From Ciona intestinalis (taxonomy: Eukaryota > Chordata > Ascidiacea > Phlebobranchia > Cionidae), in NCBI RefSeq assembly GCF_000224145.3, contig NC_020172.2, positions 4,617,961 through 4,681,960 of the forward strand: 64,000 nt of DNA. The letters are read 5' to 3'. Below the pieces are notes generated by a model, which searched no databases, was not told the DNA's origin, and saw only the letters and a list, made by a program, of their open reading frames with translations. This document shows positions 1 through 20,200 of the stretch, piece by piece (position 1 is the stretch's first letter; each line of letters begins with the position of its first letter). Position numbers and translations under genes: made by a program.

Positions 1-411
1 TACTTTTTTCTAGCTGTGCTTTTGCATAGGCATACCTGTGAGACTATTTGTTTTTGTAGATCATTACAACAACAGGAGAAATCGACATTATGATGATGGC
101 TACTACTGATATTAGTTGATAAATAATACGACCAAATAATAAGTTTCACATCGTTTAAAGAAATGCGTGCTGTCTCTGTTCAGATTTTTTAAAACACAGC
201 GTTTGATACCAAACAACAGTGGTAGTAGACAAGAAAAAAATGGCTGGAAAGTTGTCCCAATTTTAATGATAATGAAAGCACTCTGTTCAGCTTTTTTAAA
301 GCACAGTTTGAAACCAATCAACAGAGGTAGTAGACAAGAAACAAAAAAAGTTTTCTGAAAAAAAAAATTGCCGGAGTTTGGTGATTGATAGGAATGATGT
401 CAGCATTGATG
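1..411. other. 3' flank of the helicase gene
   Basis: No coding exon was recognised here. The stretch lies beyond the stop codon of the DDX43-like gene, which runs leftward, so it probably includes its 3' UTR. It contains one imperfect direct repeat, listed separately. Confidence 0.5.
174..343. repeat. Imperfect direct repeat, two 63-bp units
   Basis: Units at about 174-236 and 281-343 both start CTCTGTTCAG and end GTAGTAGACAAGAAA, 107 bp apart, with a handful of mismatches. The two units lie just past the helicase stop codon. Confidence 0.7.
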
Positions 412-7171
<6,760 letters not shown>

Positions 7172-8050
7172 TGCGCAACTTATTATAACTTTCTACAAAC
7201 TAAATGCCCGCTTAAAAGTCCGTACCACTTGTTGTGGATAAATTTCAAAGACACATGGTTATTGCATTACAATGTATGCGACCGCGGTTACGTGAACTTT
7301 CTATAGAGTAAAGTCATTAGGGGCTGTCATAGTATAACAACTTGTATAATACAGTTGTCACTTTACTTTTATATACCAACAAGTTAAACTGAGATATTCC
7401 GTTAAAAACCACAGTAAAACCGGTATATTCTATAGTTTTAGTAGACGAAACGTCGTAAATACAGTAGGATTACATTTATATACCAGATTCCCCGCTAAAA
7501 GAATTTTTAATTTTCTTTTTCTTCAGTGAATCCTTTTATCACTGTATAGGCTAAACTGCATTCACTTTTTGCGAACTCGCGATTGAACCATGAAATATAT
7601 TTTTAAGCAATACGTCACGCTATAAAATACACATTGGAACAATAAAACCTAGAAATAATTTTAAGCGTTTTATAAATGGGACAAATTATAGGGATAAAAC
7701 TAACGTGGCAAATGTGTCGCGTATACAAGTTTGTAAATCTCTGTCCCGATATTTAGCTCATAAAACTGTAAGTATCGACAAAGTTGTTCGGATATTTCTG
7801 AACTGTGAAACTGCATAGCAATAATAAAAAGCGTTCAGATCGTCTTTAAGTTGTCGCGGTGAAGAAAAAAGCCACTTCGGCGAATTTTTTGACCTGCAGA
7901 AATAACGTAATTTAGAACTGAATATAACGTAGGCTACTAATTCTATGTGAGTGACGTCTATTCTATGTGGGTGAGGTCCCGCACCGTGGCACGCCATGGG
8001 TCCTAAGATTAAGGCCAGGATTTGCCCGTGACCTTGAGTTCAGTATACAT
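7172..8050. other. Spacer between helicase start and TRPA1 end
   Basis: No exon recognised. It should contain the helicase promoter. It holds an eroded piece of palindromic family C at about 7431-7500 (AGACGAAACGTCG) and a family F copy at 7950-8035 (GTGGGTGAGGTCCCGC, GGCACGCCATGGG). Confidence 0.5.
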
Positions 8051-8193
8051 ATAGTAGAGTGGGAGAAGAAGGGACACCTTTTTTATAAAATCGTATTCAT
8101 ACGACTCCCACAACCGTTGTTAATTGTTTAAACCACGATCAGGGTATTTGGATATTATGTGCCAAAGGTGTCCCATCTTATTCCACAGTACAG
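8051..8193 (+). mobile_element. MITE family A, internal deletion
   Basis: Both termini are present (AGTAGAGTGGGAGAAGAAGG and GGTGTCCCATCTTATTCC), but the middle runs straight from the left end to CCGTTGTTAATTG. It lies downstream of the TRPA1 stop codon. Confidence 0.75.
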
Positions 8194-8234
8194 CATACAT
8201 GAAACATCAAAAAACGAAACTTACACGAAAAAGA

Positions 8235-11200
8235 TCAGACGTTGCTCATAAACTTTTCCTTCACCAACACGATTTTCATTTCTTCCAAATTCTCCATAAT
8301 CTCGTTTCGACTTCTCTCGATCATTAAGTTACAATTATTCAGTCCTGTCCTCAGCTCCTCCCATCCACGAGAAAGAAGAGCTTCTTGCATCGCTTCCATT
8401 CTCTTCTCGAGATCAGCTTTCACCTACAAGATTCATATAGTAGGATGGGGGAAGTTGGGACACCTTTTTATTCTATTTTCTCGTACATTTTGGTAGTAAA
8501 CAAAGAACACTCAAGGAATTATAAAACCTTGTCCTCGCGACTTTCATAGACGGTTGTTAATAGTTAAAAACACGACCAGGATATTTATATATTTTGTGCT
8601 AAAGGTGTCCCATCTTTCCTCGTCCCATTATATTTTAATATGCTGCACAAAAACTGACTCGCAACCCAGTAGTCACTAATGGATTGTCCAAATTGTCAGC
8701 CTTGCATAAAAAAACTCAATAAAATCCCAAACACCTATGTTATAACGATTTTCGTTTTCTGGAAGAATAAAACAGCAAGTTACATTCACATTCACGTCAT
8801 TTCCCAAACAAAATACATTCATAGCTAAAACTGTAAAACCGGAAGGTGAACTTACGGTCCCAAGCTCACTCTTTGTAAGTTCTACTTCTTGTTGGAGATG
8901 GTCAACCATTTCTCTTGTCGTGTCCACTTTTCCTCTTGTTTGTGTTGACTCGCGTTGAGTTGTTTGTTCCAATCCATCGCGTGTTAGATTAATGCGGTTC
9001 GTGAGGTCGTTACCAGTATTCAGGAGGTTGTCTTTAATGTCCTGCGTAAAGGTGTAATTTAAAAAAATAATTACCTACAAAGTTGTATATGCGTGGTAAC
9101 TATTCAGCCGGCACGAGGTGTATATGAAAACCAGAACACGCACGTGTAAAGACGACTGTATTTTTAGAAATAAACAACGCTCTTTACGAGTCTCGATGCT
9201 ACGATTATATAATTCTGTAAATATTTTTGATGGCCGATAGAGTATAAAATAATAACAATTTGTTTAGATTACCGTGTATAATAGCAAAATCTAACCTCAC
9301 TATACGTTCTTGTCTCTACTCTCGCTTCCCGCACCATCGCCCGCACAGTTCGTACACCTTGTTTTACTTCAGATTGGTCGGCTATAAGGTCATTTACCCT
9401 CCCTCTTAAAATACTAAGTCCACTCATCACCCGGTCTGCTATCGACCTGCTTGCTTCGTCCTGTTCGGCCTAAAGGACAAAAATTTCAATGTTAGGCATA
9501 ATAGATATAACGTTTTGTATCCTTCCATTTTCGAAGCGATAAAAAAAATTATGTTACGTTTTAAACTTTTAGTCCCTACGAAACAAACCACATGATATGG
9601 AATAAACATTGTGGGGTTAAACACTCAGAAGCATCTGCTATACATATAGCACAGTGGGTAATTTGGGGTCTACCTCGCCTTCACGGTCCAATGCCTTGCT
9701 CACGTGATCAACCGTCATCTCGGAATCCTCAAAAAGAAACTTCCGCACAAAGTCCGACTTCCTATATCGGTTTATTTCAATAGTTTGCTTCCGTAGACAA
9801 GATTTTTTCCGCAGGAACGCCGGGAGAGTAAACTCAACATCTAACGTTAAATCAACCTGAAAAACAACAATACAAATAAAGGTTCGCGAATAAATGAATG
9901 TTACTTGCTTTATTTCGGGGAAAAAAAAGACAGTCGTTATTACACGGGTGTTCTGTTTCATACACCTCGTGCCAGCTTATACGCGTTACCACGTATGTTA
10001 CTTTGTGAGTGTTTTTTTTATGTATGACTGACAATTAAAACAACCTACTATTAACGCGAAGTAAAGATAATTTGAGTGAAATCAAACCTGCATCCCAAGT
10101 CTTTCAAGTGTGGCGTGTTCTTGTACAGCTATGATGTCTCCTACAGCAAGACCAACCTAAGAATTTAAATGTAAATACATTAGTGACAATACGGTTACTA
10201 AAATAATCATATTCAAAGTTGCAGAAAATGGAACGAGTGTTATTAATACATTCAGTTTTTTCTTAAGGTTTATACGAAGAAATACCGTATTCTGGTTCAA
10301 TGGACGGGACGTATACACGGTCCGACAGCAACGTGTTTTAAACAATTAACAACGTCTATAGGATTCGTGAGAATACGGTTTTATCTTATTTTGTTTACTA
10401 CCTAGTGGGGAGAAAATGGAATAAAAAGGTGTCCCATCTTACCCCACAGTACTGAATATATATTAACCATACACAAAACTACTACTTACCAACAAGTTCA
10501 TGATGATGATCGTCATCACGATGAGGAAAATGACAAAAAGGACGAAACTGACTTCAGTTGTGTAGACCTATATCATATCGAAGGAATGAAAATATATATG
10601 TTAACACATTGTGCGGATCGGGTCTTAACGCACACTTTTCTTCTAGTTGAAAAGTGACTGGTTTAAATTAAAGTTAAGTAACTCAATGTAAGTTCACCAT
10701 GTGTTGAGTACAATAACCAATCTGTTCAATTAACAATTTTTTTCGCACTTTTATCTATAGCGTGTTTTAACGACTGTTTTTTGCTGTTGATTCCTTTTTT
10801 AAATACCATGATCTTCGCTTTCGTTTTCGAAGAGATATAAAAATTGCGTTGAGTTAAGTTTTTAAACCCACCTCATTTTTGTAGTCACTTCCAATGGCGA
10901 CACCAGCAGCAGAGTAAAATATATCTCCATAACTTAGTTCACCAATCATCATTACTGTAGTAGTGACTAACGTAGTGTACCAATTAGAAAACAGATCCTG
11001 AAACAATTTTTGTGTGAAGCTTAAAACTGATACAATTGTATTTGTGACCTTTTTATGTTAGGTATATAAACAGCGACTTGAAATGATTTGCATCGTATGC
11101 CTAAAACGACGCACATCATACTTTTGGGTAAAATGGTCACCATTTTAAAAGCGTGGTGTAAAGAACTGCTCCAACCCAGTGATTACTAATGGGCTGTCTA

Positions 11201-14200
11201 TATTATCTGCCATACAGAAAAAAACTTACATATACATGGTAACTCGTAAGAGGACACGAGGTGTATGAAACAGAACACTCATGATATAATGACTGTCGTT
11301 TACCGGCCACGCAAGGAAACCTATATGTTACATTCATTCAAATTCAGGATATTCTACATTGCCACTCACTTGATTTCCTAGTAGTATGGTAAACGAGAGA
11401 GCGAAACCAAATATGAAAAACACGAAGACCAGGAAGAACTGAGTGAAAGTTTTCAATATATCAGTGAACATCACGACAAAGATACCCAATCTCGGGATCT
11501 TCTGAATGAAGAGCAAGAGTCCCATCCACGAGAGGAAGATTGTAAAAGCTCCCATCTCTTGCTGCCACTCCTGGAACAACAATTAAAACGTTAAAAAGTG
11601 TTGGTGAAAAAAACTTTTCTGGACTTCGATGTATAATTAAAATTCTCTGGTTAAAAAAAGAAGTTATTTTAGAGTCATTATGAGTCAGATAAAGTCCGGT
11701 AAGCTATGTTCACGTCTTTTGTCGATTTTTACATCGTGCTGTTAACAACAACCAGCTTATGTTACTTACATTCTTTTGGGTCGATCCTGGCCTAAATTTC
11801 AGGTCTCGTATATAGCGTGCTTCGCGACCAAAACCCACGTAAAATAGAAGAGAATACTTTATATTCTCACCTGCCTCAAGCCGGTATCGGCTTGAAAACC
11901 ATCCAACACTGCTAGTTCGTCGCTTCCCATGGCTGATGCTGTCAGTTGGGCCACAGTGTCAAGACTGTATGTGTAGAAGTCGATTGTTAGGATTAATGAC
12001 GTCACATACAACGTCACTTCGATTAGGTTGGTGGCGTCAAGGTAATTCAGTCGACGGTTAGCGAATTGGAATATCTGTAATATAACTGTGGGGTAAGATG
12101 GGATATCATGAACACCGAAAACCCATATCTCCTAATCGTGTTTTAACCACGCTATTTTAGAGTTGCAGGGATACGGTTATTTAATTCTGTAAATATTCTT
12201 TGTTAACTATCAACTGGAGAAAGGAGAATGAAAACAAGTAACGTCTCAACCCACTCTACTGTATTTGGCTGTTTAGCAGCATCATTAAAATAGATTAATA
12301 AAATTCTCCAGTACATTGTAGATTAGGCTGGTGGAAAGTGTTAGGGGTTGATAGTTGGGAGTATTATGGGGTTAGGGGTTGTTGCTGGTGTTTAGTGGTT
12401 AATAGATGACGTGATAATTCTTCACTATGGCATCATACTTGTTAACTTACCTCTCTCAATAGGTTAAGTATAGAAAACCCTAGGATCGCCCATTTCATGT
12501 TTCGTACATCATAACTTAAGGTCTGACATCCAACAGCTCCAGGATGACTCGCTATGTAATCAGCGCGAAAAAAGTAACACTCTGAGCTGTAAAAAGAAAA
12601 AAAATTGACGTAACACTTTTTGTAAAAAAATGCTTAGTTTTATGAGTTACTCAACTAGGCCTACTTTTACGAACTCTTTTCAAAAAATTGTAAAGGAAGT
12701 CCATGTTGTATTTTTTATCGGTAACGAATGGTTCCATATAGACTTATGTAGTTTGGGGTAACTACAGTGACTTAGAGTCAAACATACTCACGTCGATGTT
12801 TGAAATTCTGCCAATGTTGCGTTAGATAAAGCCATACCTGTAAAAACAGTTCTGCATTAAAAACACAACTGACTCTTGCGGAATATAATATGTCCACTGT
12901 TACTTCTGCTACCAGGCATAATGTAAACAATCTTTTAGCGGCATATTTGGTATAAAACGTAATGTATTTCAAACGTTTTATTCTCCATAGAAGTCTTGCC
13001 GGGTGGCAGACGAAACGTCGGAAATATACACTATGTTTTTTATATTAGACGAGCCGCTAAAAGATTATTTACATTATGCCTGGTAGCAGAAGTAACAGAA
13101 TCTTGTTGTCTTGTCAAGTTCTTACCAGTAGCGTTTCGACCGCTTGCAAGATATTTTCTCAGTCGAACGATTTTTATCCAGTCGAGGTTATAGAATGGCG
13201 GGTTAAGCATCATGTAAACGTTTAGAATGGTAAGATACGCAATGAAGAATAGCAGGTTACTGTAGTAAACATATCGACCGAACCGTCGCCATTTGTAATT
13301 GAGGAGACCGGTGACTACAGGATGAAGCAATAGACTTTCACATTTGGATTCGACCTGAAAAAAAATGAGTTTGTTTTTGTGCTTGTTAATCTGAATAAGT
13401 TCCGATTAGATTTTTGAGGTAATAAATCTATCTTTGGTCCTTTATTTTCACATTTTGTTTCGACCCAAATAAAAAAATATTTATTTGTGCGCTTGTTATA
13501 CTGATTAATTAGGTTTTAAAACAATATACTAGAGTGGCAATTAGGTGCAAATAGTATCCCGTCTTACCCCACAGTACTATACATATATACAAATAAAAAA
13601 ATCGGCTGCTTCTTTCATTTGTTTACCATGATTTTTAACGGGTGATTGTTCTGGAGGACGTCTGATTTCTTCACATACGTATGCGCCTCTTTCGTTAGCT
13701 GGTCGTGCTCATCGTAAACCTGAATGTGAATGAATGTAACTTAATTTATTCTCGCATGACCGGAAAACGACAGTCGTTAAACACAAGTGTTCTGTTTCAT
13801 ACACTTTACTAACCGTATAAACATTTTCATCCGAATAGTCAGACCCCCCAGCCGATGGCGGTCGCCCCCCTGTTGTTTCTGATCGTTCACTCCATTCCGT
13901 GCAAGCGTACATATCGTCAAAGAACTCGTATGCTAATGTTACCTGTTCAGGAATTGTAATAACATGACATACGTTATAAATTGGGTATATTTTTAAAGGT
14001 TTACATATAAGTTTAGTCTATGTAGGTGAGGTTACATAGAATAAGACCTATGATTTAGACCGGGAATAGTTTATTACCCCAACGGGTTTATATCAACAAA
14101 GGTAGTTGAATCTCAACTTACTCAATTTCCTCGACTATGATCGGTCAAAAACAAACATGAAGTAACCAACAAATTGATTTATCGCCACTTTGTTAAGAAG

Positions 14201-17200
14201 CAAAGCATATAAGTCCTTTAATACAGATATAACTCCACTTGGAAATTGAGTTACAAACTACGTGGTACATTTGTACGTTTTCCCGTCGACTTAACTGCAT
14301 AAAATATCATAGCTTTGTAATTACCGTGTAATCGTCGTCTTCAGGTTTCTTTCCATTATCGGTAACACATTGGTTGCAAACAATCTCAGCCATGTCTTCC
14401 ATCTTAATGATAAGACGTCGCATCGGGGTGGTGGTCAAACCTAATTAGCATTTGTATTTATCTCTTTGAAAACGATAGCGTATGCCGTGTGAATTAAAGA
14501 ACAGTTGTTACATGGATGAAACGTGTGGGAAAGAGTCAGTTAAAGTGCGTGGCTGTTGCACCCCAACAAAATTACAACGAGCGTGATTACATAACAAAAG
14601 TTACTTTGTAAGTTTTCATTTATAGCTGACAATTTGGATAACACATAAAGGAACACTGCGTTGAATTATTTTTCGTTAAGCATCGTCGAACCTCGCACCC
14701 ATAACCCCCTGGAGTAGGGGCAGACGCGCTAACCAGTGTGCTATTTGGCGTCGGACGTTGTATATGTACCTGCTACATCTTGTGTATCTGTTAAATTGTA
14801 TGTACCTGTTACGGGATGAATGACCGCATTTTTCATTGATTGCTTCCAAGTTTCATGACGGAGCAAGGCGCGAACACAATCTTTCTGTGAATGATCGATC
14901 GCATAATCGAGCGCGTTTCTTCCATCCGCTGAGCGAAAAGTGACGTCAGCCCGCCACTGGAGGAGCAAAGCGATCATATCCACGTGACCACGCTGACAGG
15001 CAAGATGCAACGCGCAAATCTGAAGTTATAACGGGTTCAATGTATTGCAAGATATTGAATAAAATTTTGGTGTTTCACCCAATTTTTCAGATTCAAAGGA
15101 ATCTTATTACAAATTAAATAACACACAGATGTTCACGAATTCCATGCGTTAACGGTACCGGTATCTAACGAACCACGCAATTTCTTTTTAAGCGTAACAT
15201 ACACACAATCATTTCAGATTATACAGGCAAATTGGTGGGCACGAAAAGCAGGCTGGATCAATACCGGTTATAAATACGGTAGAGGTGTTTCCAAATCCAC
15301 GCACATCCAAATACACGCCCAGCATAATTGATCCGCCAGAAAACCTTTGTAGCCACTGGTATGGCAGTTCCTACCATACTGTACTGTAGCCATATACATG
15401 CACAAATTACATTTGTCCCATAATAAGGCATGCTAACAACGGCTCACCTTATTGTACAACTGATGACGTCGAAACACAGATATAACAAAATGAAAGAAAG
15501 CGTGAAAACGAAAAATATGAAATAAATACGTGCACGTGTTTCTACTTTGTTTTATGTGGGTTAGGTTTTATAGCGTGGCACGCTATGGGAGCTAGAATTT
15601 ATGCCAGGGTTGGCCTGTTGCCACCAAAATAGGGGTTACTTGTATATGGGTACTGACAAAGCATCCTTTTTAAAAAATGTTCAATACTTATATATACTTG
15701 AAATGGGTAGCTTTTTGTGAATCCATTTTGTAAAATAAACGTATCATGAAATAAAATTATTTTCTTAAAACACGCACTTTGTCAATGGAGTAAATATATT
15801 GCATATAGGCGAAGTCGTATAGTTTATAAAACATAAAATAAACTTATTTGCTTAATATGTGTCTTATTACATCGAACCACCGACTTAAACCATGTATTTA
15901 CCCGAGTTGGAGAATAGTTCTGTTTAAATGGAAAAATACAAATACTCAATTTCCATATGTTTATGTTAGTGAATGCCATTTTATGACAATCTTACTCGCA
16001 ATTTTTTATCTCTATATTCTATGTAAGTAATATAACTGCAGTACTATATCGTTTACAAATGAACAAATTAGATTTTGTGAGTGACACTTTATAAATGGTT
16101 GTGCAATGCTACATGAGTAATTATTCTTGAGGGTGTTGGTGAAATGGGTCTAAAATTACAGAAAAAAACAAAACAATGTTTTAAACAATTAACAACGCTC
16201 TTTTAGAGTAGTGGGCCTGCGTTTATATCTTCAGTTAATATTCTTTGCTTACTACCAAATGGGACGAGAAAATCCCATCTTCTCCCACCCTGCTATATAA
16301 TAAGGTGGGAGAAAATGGGACCCCATTAGGAAATAATATCTTAATATCCTAATCGTCCTTTTAAACAATTAACAACGGTCTGTGGCAGTCGCGAGGATGC
16401 GGTTTTATAGTTCTTGAAATTTTCTTTGTTTACTACCAAATCGGACGACAAAATAGAACGAGTAAGTGTCCCGTCTTCCCCTCCCTACTGTATAATACTT
16501 TCATCCTATATGCTGTAAGAAACCTTACCTTTATTTTCCCCCGTGGTTGAATACTGGCCCCGGCTTCAAGCAAAACCCTGGCTGGCTTCACCCAACCATT
16601 GGCAGCAGCGCAATCCAGGGGCGTCCATTGTTTCGCGTTTCTCAGTTCAATGTTTGCTCCCATTTGGATTAAACTTGAAACGCAAGACGTTATGTTAGAT
16701 AGTGAATAAAATAGAGTATAGTAGGGTTGGGTAAGATAGTGTATGTTTTCATACCCTTTTCTCGTCCCATTTGGTAGCAAATAAAGAATATGTACAGAAT
16801 CCCTAATCGTTCAGAACACGATCAGAAAATGTTGAATAAATTAATGAATGTATGTTAACGTTAGACTACCTGGCCCTACAATACTGTAAAAGTTTGATAA
16901 AATATAGGCGTTAACTTTATTTTCTCCTTTAAGGTTTGTACAAAATCGCTTGAAATATATTCAAAACTGTTTCTTTATTATATACGTTCATCATCGCTTT
17001 CGATTTCTAGCTAGTTTGTTATTTTAACTTAAAAATAAAATCAAGTTTTACGATTAGGTGACTTGCATATTCAAAGCTGTTCAAATAAAACTCTATTGAA
17101 TGTAAAGGTAAACAAATCCTACATCTCACATACAGGGTGACAATTCCTTCACATTTAAGCCATGTTTGCTAACGGTATCGAAGATCAAACAAACGTTATA

Positions 17201-20200
17201 CACAGAATTGCTGTATGGCGTATTACATAACTTATTTTTTTATGCTTGCCCTAAATATTTTACTGTAGGATAAGGTGGAACACATTTGGCACATGGTATC
17301 CAAATATCCAGATCGGGTTTTAAACAATAGACAACGGCGTATGAAGTTGTGAGGATACGGTTTTATAATTCTTTGAATGTTATTTGTTTACTACTAAATA
17401 AGACATGAAAATAGAATAAAAGTCCGTGCCACCCTACCGCATTCCAATATTTTTTTCGCATTTTAGAAAGAAAAATGTGTTCCATTAGCCCCACCCTACT
17501 ATATATGTTCCTTGGCGTTATGATAATAACTTACATGACAACGCTTTTGATATTCCCACCAATACATGCCAAGTGTAGGGCAGTATTCGCCTCTTCGTCC
17601 CCCGCATTTATAATTGAACGATCCCGTTTTATTAGTGGAGGAATGACACTGTCGTGGCCGTGGAAGGCTGCCATGTGTAGTGTGGTTCGATCGTCGTCAT
17701 TCTTGATATCGGCAGAGGCACGGTAATCAAGCAAAAGCTGAAAATGGTTAAATAACTTTGAAGCTGGAACGAAGAATTTGGAAATACTACCCTTTGTAAA
17801 AAGCGATTCGTATCAGTTTTTACAGTCGTTGCCCTGGCCTACAGTTTAAGCAACAACGTTATATTTTCCTAAAAACTGATTTCGTTGAAATTAAATGGTT
17901 TGTTTTTTTTTTTTTTTTCAAAGATGTAGTTGCTTTACCTTTACTGTGTCCGTGTGTCCTTTCATTGAAGCTAAATGCAGAGCTGTATTGTTGTATCTAT
18001 CTCTCTCTTCGATCATCAAACGCATTTTTTTGCTCTTCATTAGAAGCTACATAGATGTAACATATACGTTATTTAAGTCAACGATGGGACCGTGGGGTGA
18101 TGGGTTAAGGATTAGAACCTAAATTATATATTTGTTGATCATGTTTTGAACAATTCAGAACACTCTTTTAAAGTCGCGTGGCTACGGTTATATATTCTGT
18201 AAATATTCTTTATCAAGTATTCTCTACCAAATGAGATGAGAAAAGAGAAAAATCGCTGCTTGTGGGCCACGATAAATTGAAAAGCGATGTATCTGTTCAC
18301 AAAACGCCTATTTTCTACAAGACCTTGATAGCATCTGTTCTATCTTCGTCTGCTGCCCACATAAGACATGTTCGGTCGTCCTTGTCGGTCTCAGTGATGT
18401 CCGCTCGATGCTCCAGCAACCATGTCAGTGTTTCCAGATGTCCGTATCTTGATGCGATCAACAGCGGGGACATGAAGTCCGAATCCTTTAATTCCACATT
18501 GGCTCCACTGCGTGAAAATCACAGAAATGTTTATGATGTATTGTAATACGCATACGTGTAGTAGGATGGGGTAAGATAAGACATAGTTTCATTTTTCTTT
18601 CTCGTCACATCTGGTAGTAAACAAAAATAGGCAAAGGAATTTAGGTGCGAGCGGTATCCCATATCACCCCAAACTACTGTACTTTAAAATCATAGAAATA
18701 CTTTTACAATTTCTATACAATAAACAAAACTTGCGTGGGTGCTTTTTTAATTTACACAGGATATACGTTTAAATGCTCTAAAATTTTACAGCGACCAAAC
18801 TATAAGAGCTACAAACTATTGAGGTATGCGGTTAATGAGACACATACGCCCGGAAGGACAACAATTTTACTGCGAAAGTGTGTAGGTGTAAGTTTATGTT
18901 TCATTACATTTAGCGGTTTAGTGTCTTATTTGGGAAAATATTTATATCAGAATGGGGAAAATGAAACATATTTTCATTCAGTTTTCTCGTCCCATTTGGT
19001 AGTAAACAAAAATATTAACGATTTATAAAAGTCGTATCCTTACGACTCCTAAAAACCGTTGTTATTTGTTTAAAACACGATCAGGATATTTAAATATAAT
19101 GTGCTAAAGGTGTCCCATCTTACCCCACAGTCTATATCTCATTTGGGAATATAGTTACTCACTTTTCTAGCAGGTGTTTCACAATAATGTGACAATTATG
19201 TTGACAAGCAAGAAAAAGGGGCGTGACGAGGGCGGAGTTTCTAGCATTTACGTCACCGCCTTCAGCCATCAGTAACTTTACAATATCAATGCTGTTGGCT
19301 TGCACTGCCAGGTGAAGACAGGTGTCGTCCCTGCTCCTACATTGGTGCACCATGCTTCCAAGACCTGAGTTATTGAGTGGATTTAGAATAGAGTAGCGTG
19401 GGGTAAGATTTCTTACCCCATTTGGCAATAAACCAGGAGTCTATATGAAATAATGAATGATATAACTGTAGCATCGCCACTCTAAAAGGTGTTGCCAATT
19501 GCTCAAAACATGATCAGGGAATGCGGAACTTGGGTGCTACCAGTATCCCATCTTACCCAACAGTATACTGATACAGAATATCCTCTTATTACACCGATAT
19601 GTATGCATTTCATTCATTAAAAAATTAACTTTCTTAAAATGTCTTACCAACTTCTTTCGACTTCTGGATACAGAACTTAACAAGTTCCATGTGACCGTTC
19701 TCTATGGCTAGATGAAGAGGAAGATTTTTCTCCGCATCAACGTCCTGAAGGAGCTCTGCAGATCCTGAGGAATAACAACTTTTTAATAAAAAAGGTTACA
19801 GGAAGGAGATAAAAAACAAGTTGCAAAAATTGAGTTACAAAACAGGGGGCAACCTGGAACATATAGGGCTGCTAAGAACATTTAACGTTCATTGCAAAAT
19901 ACGACAATACTCTTAACAGCTTTAAAAGCATATACTTTGTTGCAATTAAAAGCTTAAGGTCCTAACCTCGGTTAGTAAATCCTACACCACATACTTCATA
20001 CACCTTGAGGGCACAAGTGTCCGTGGTTTTGTATAATAAACAACCGACGTTACGGCGAAGAGCATCGTATGTGTATTTGAACATCAATATTTAGATATTG
20101 CATTACATTCCTTATGAAGTCCTACCGGATTGCGGACGAAACGTCAGAAATACACTACGTTTTTTATACCAGATAAGCCATTGAAAGATTATTAATATAG

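Larger units (their letters stand above)
15020..16528. other. Large TRPA1 intron
   Basis: No exon recognised in this 1.5-kb intron. It holds a family F copy near 15555-15625 (GTGGGTTAGGTTTTATAGCG, GGCACGCTATGGG), AT-rich unique sequence and two MITEs at its left-strand acceptor-proximal end. Confidence 0.6.
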
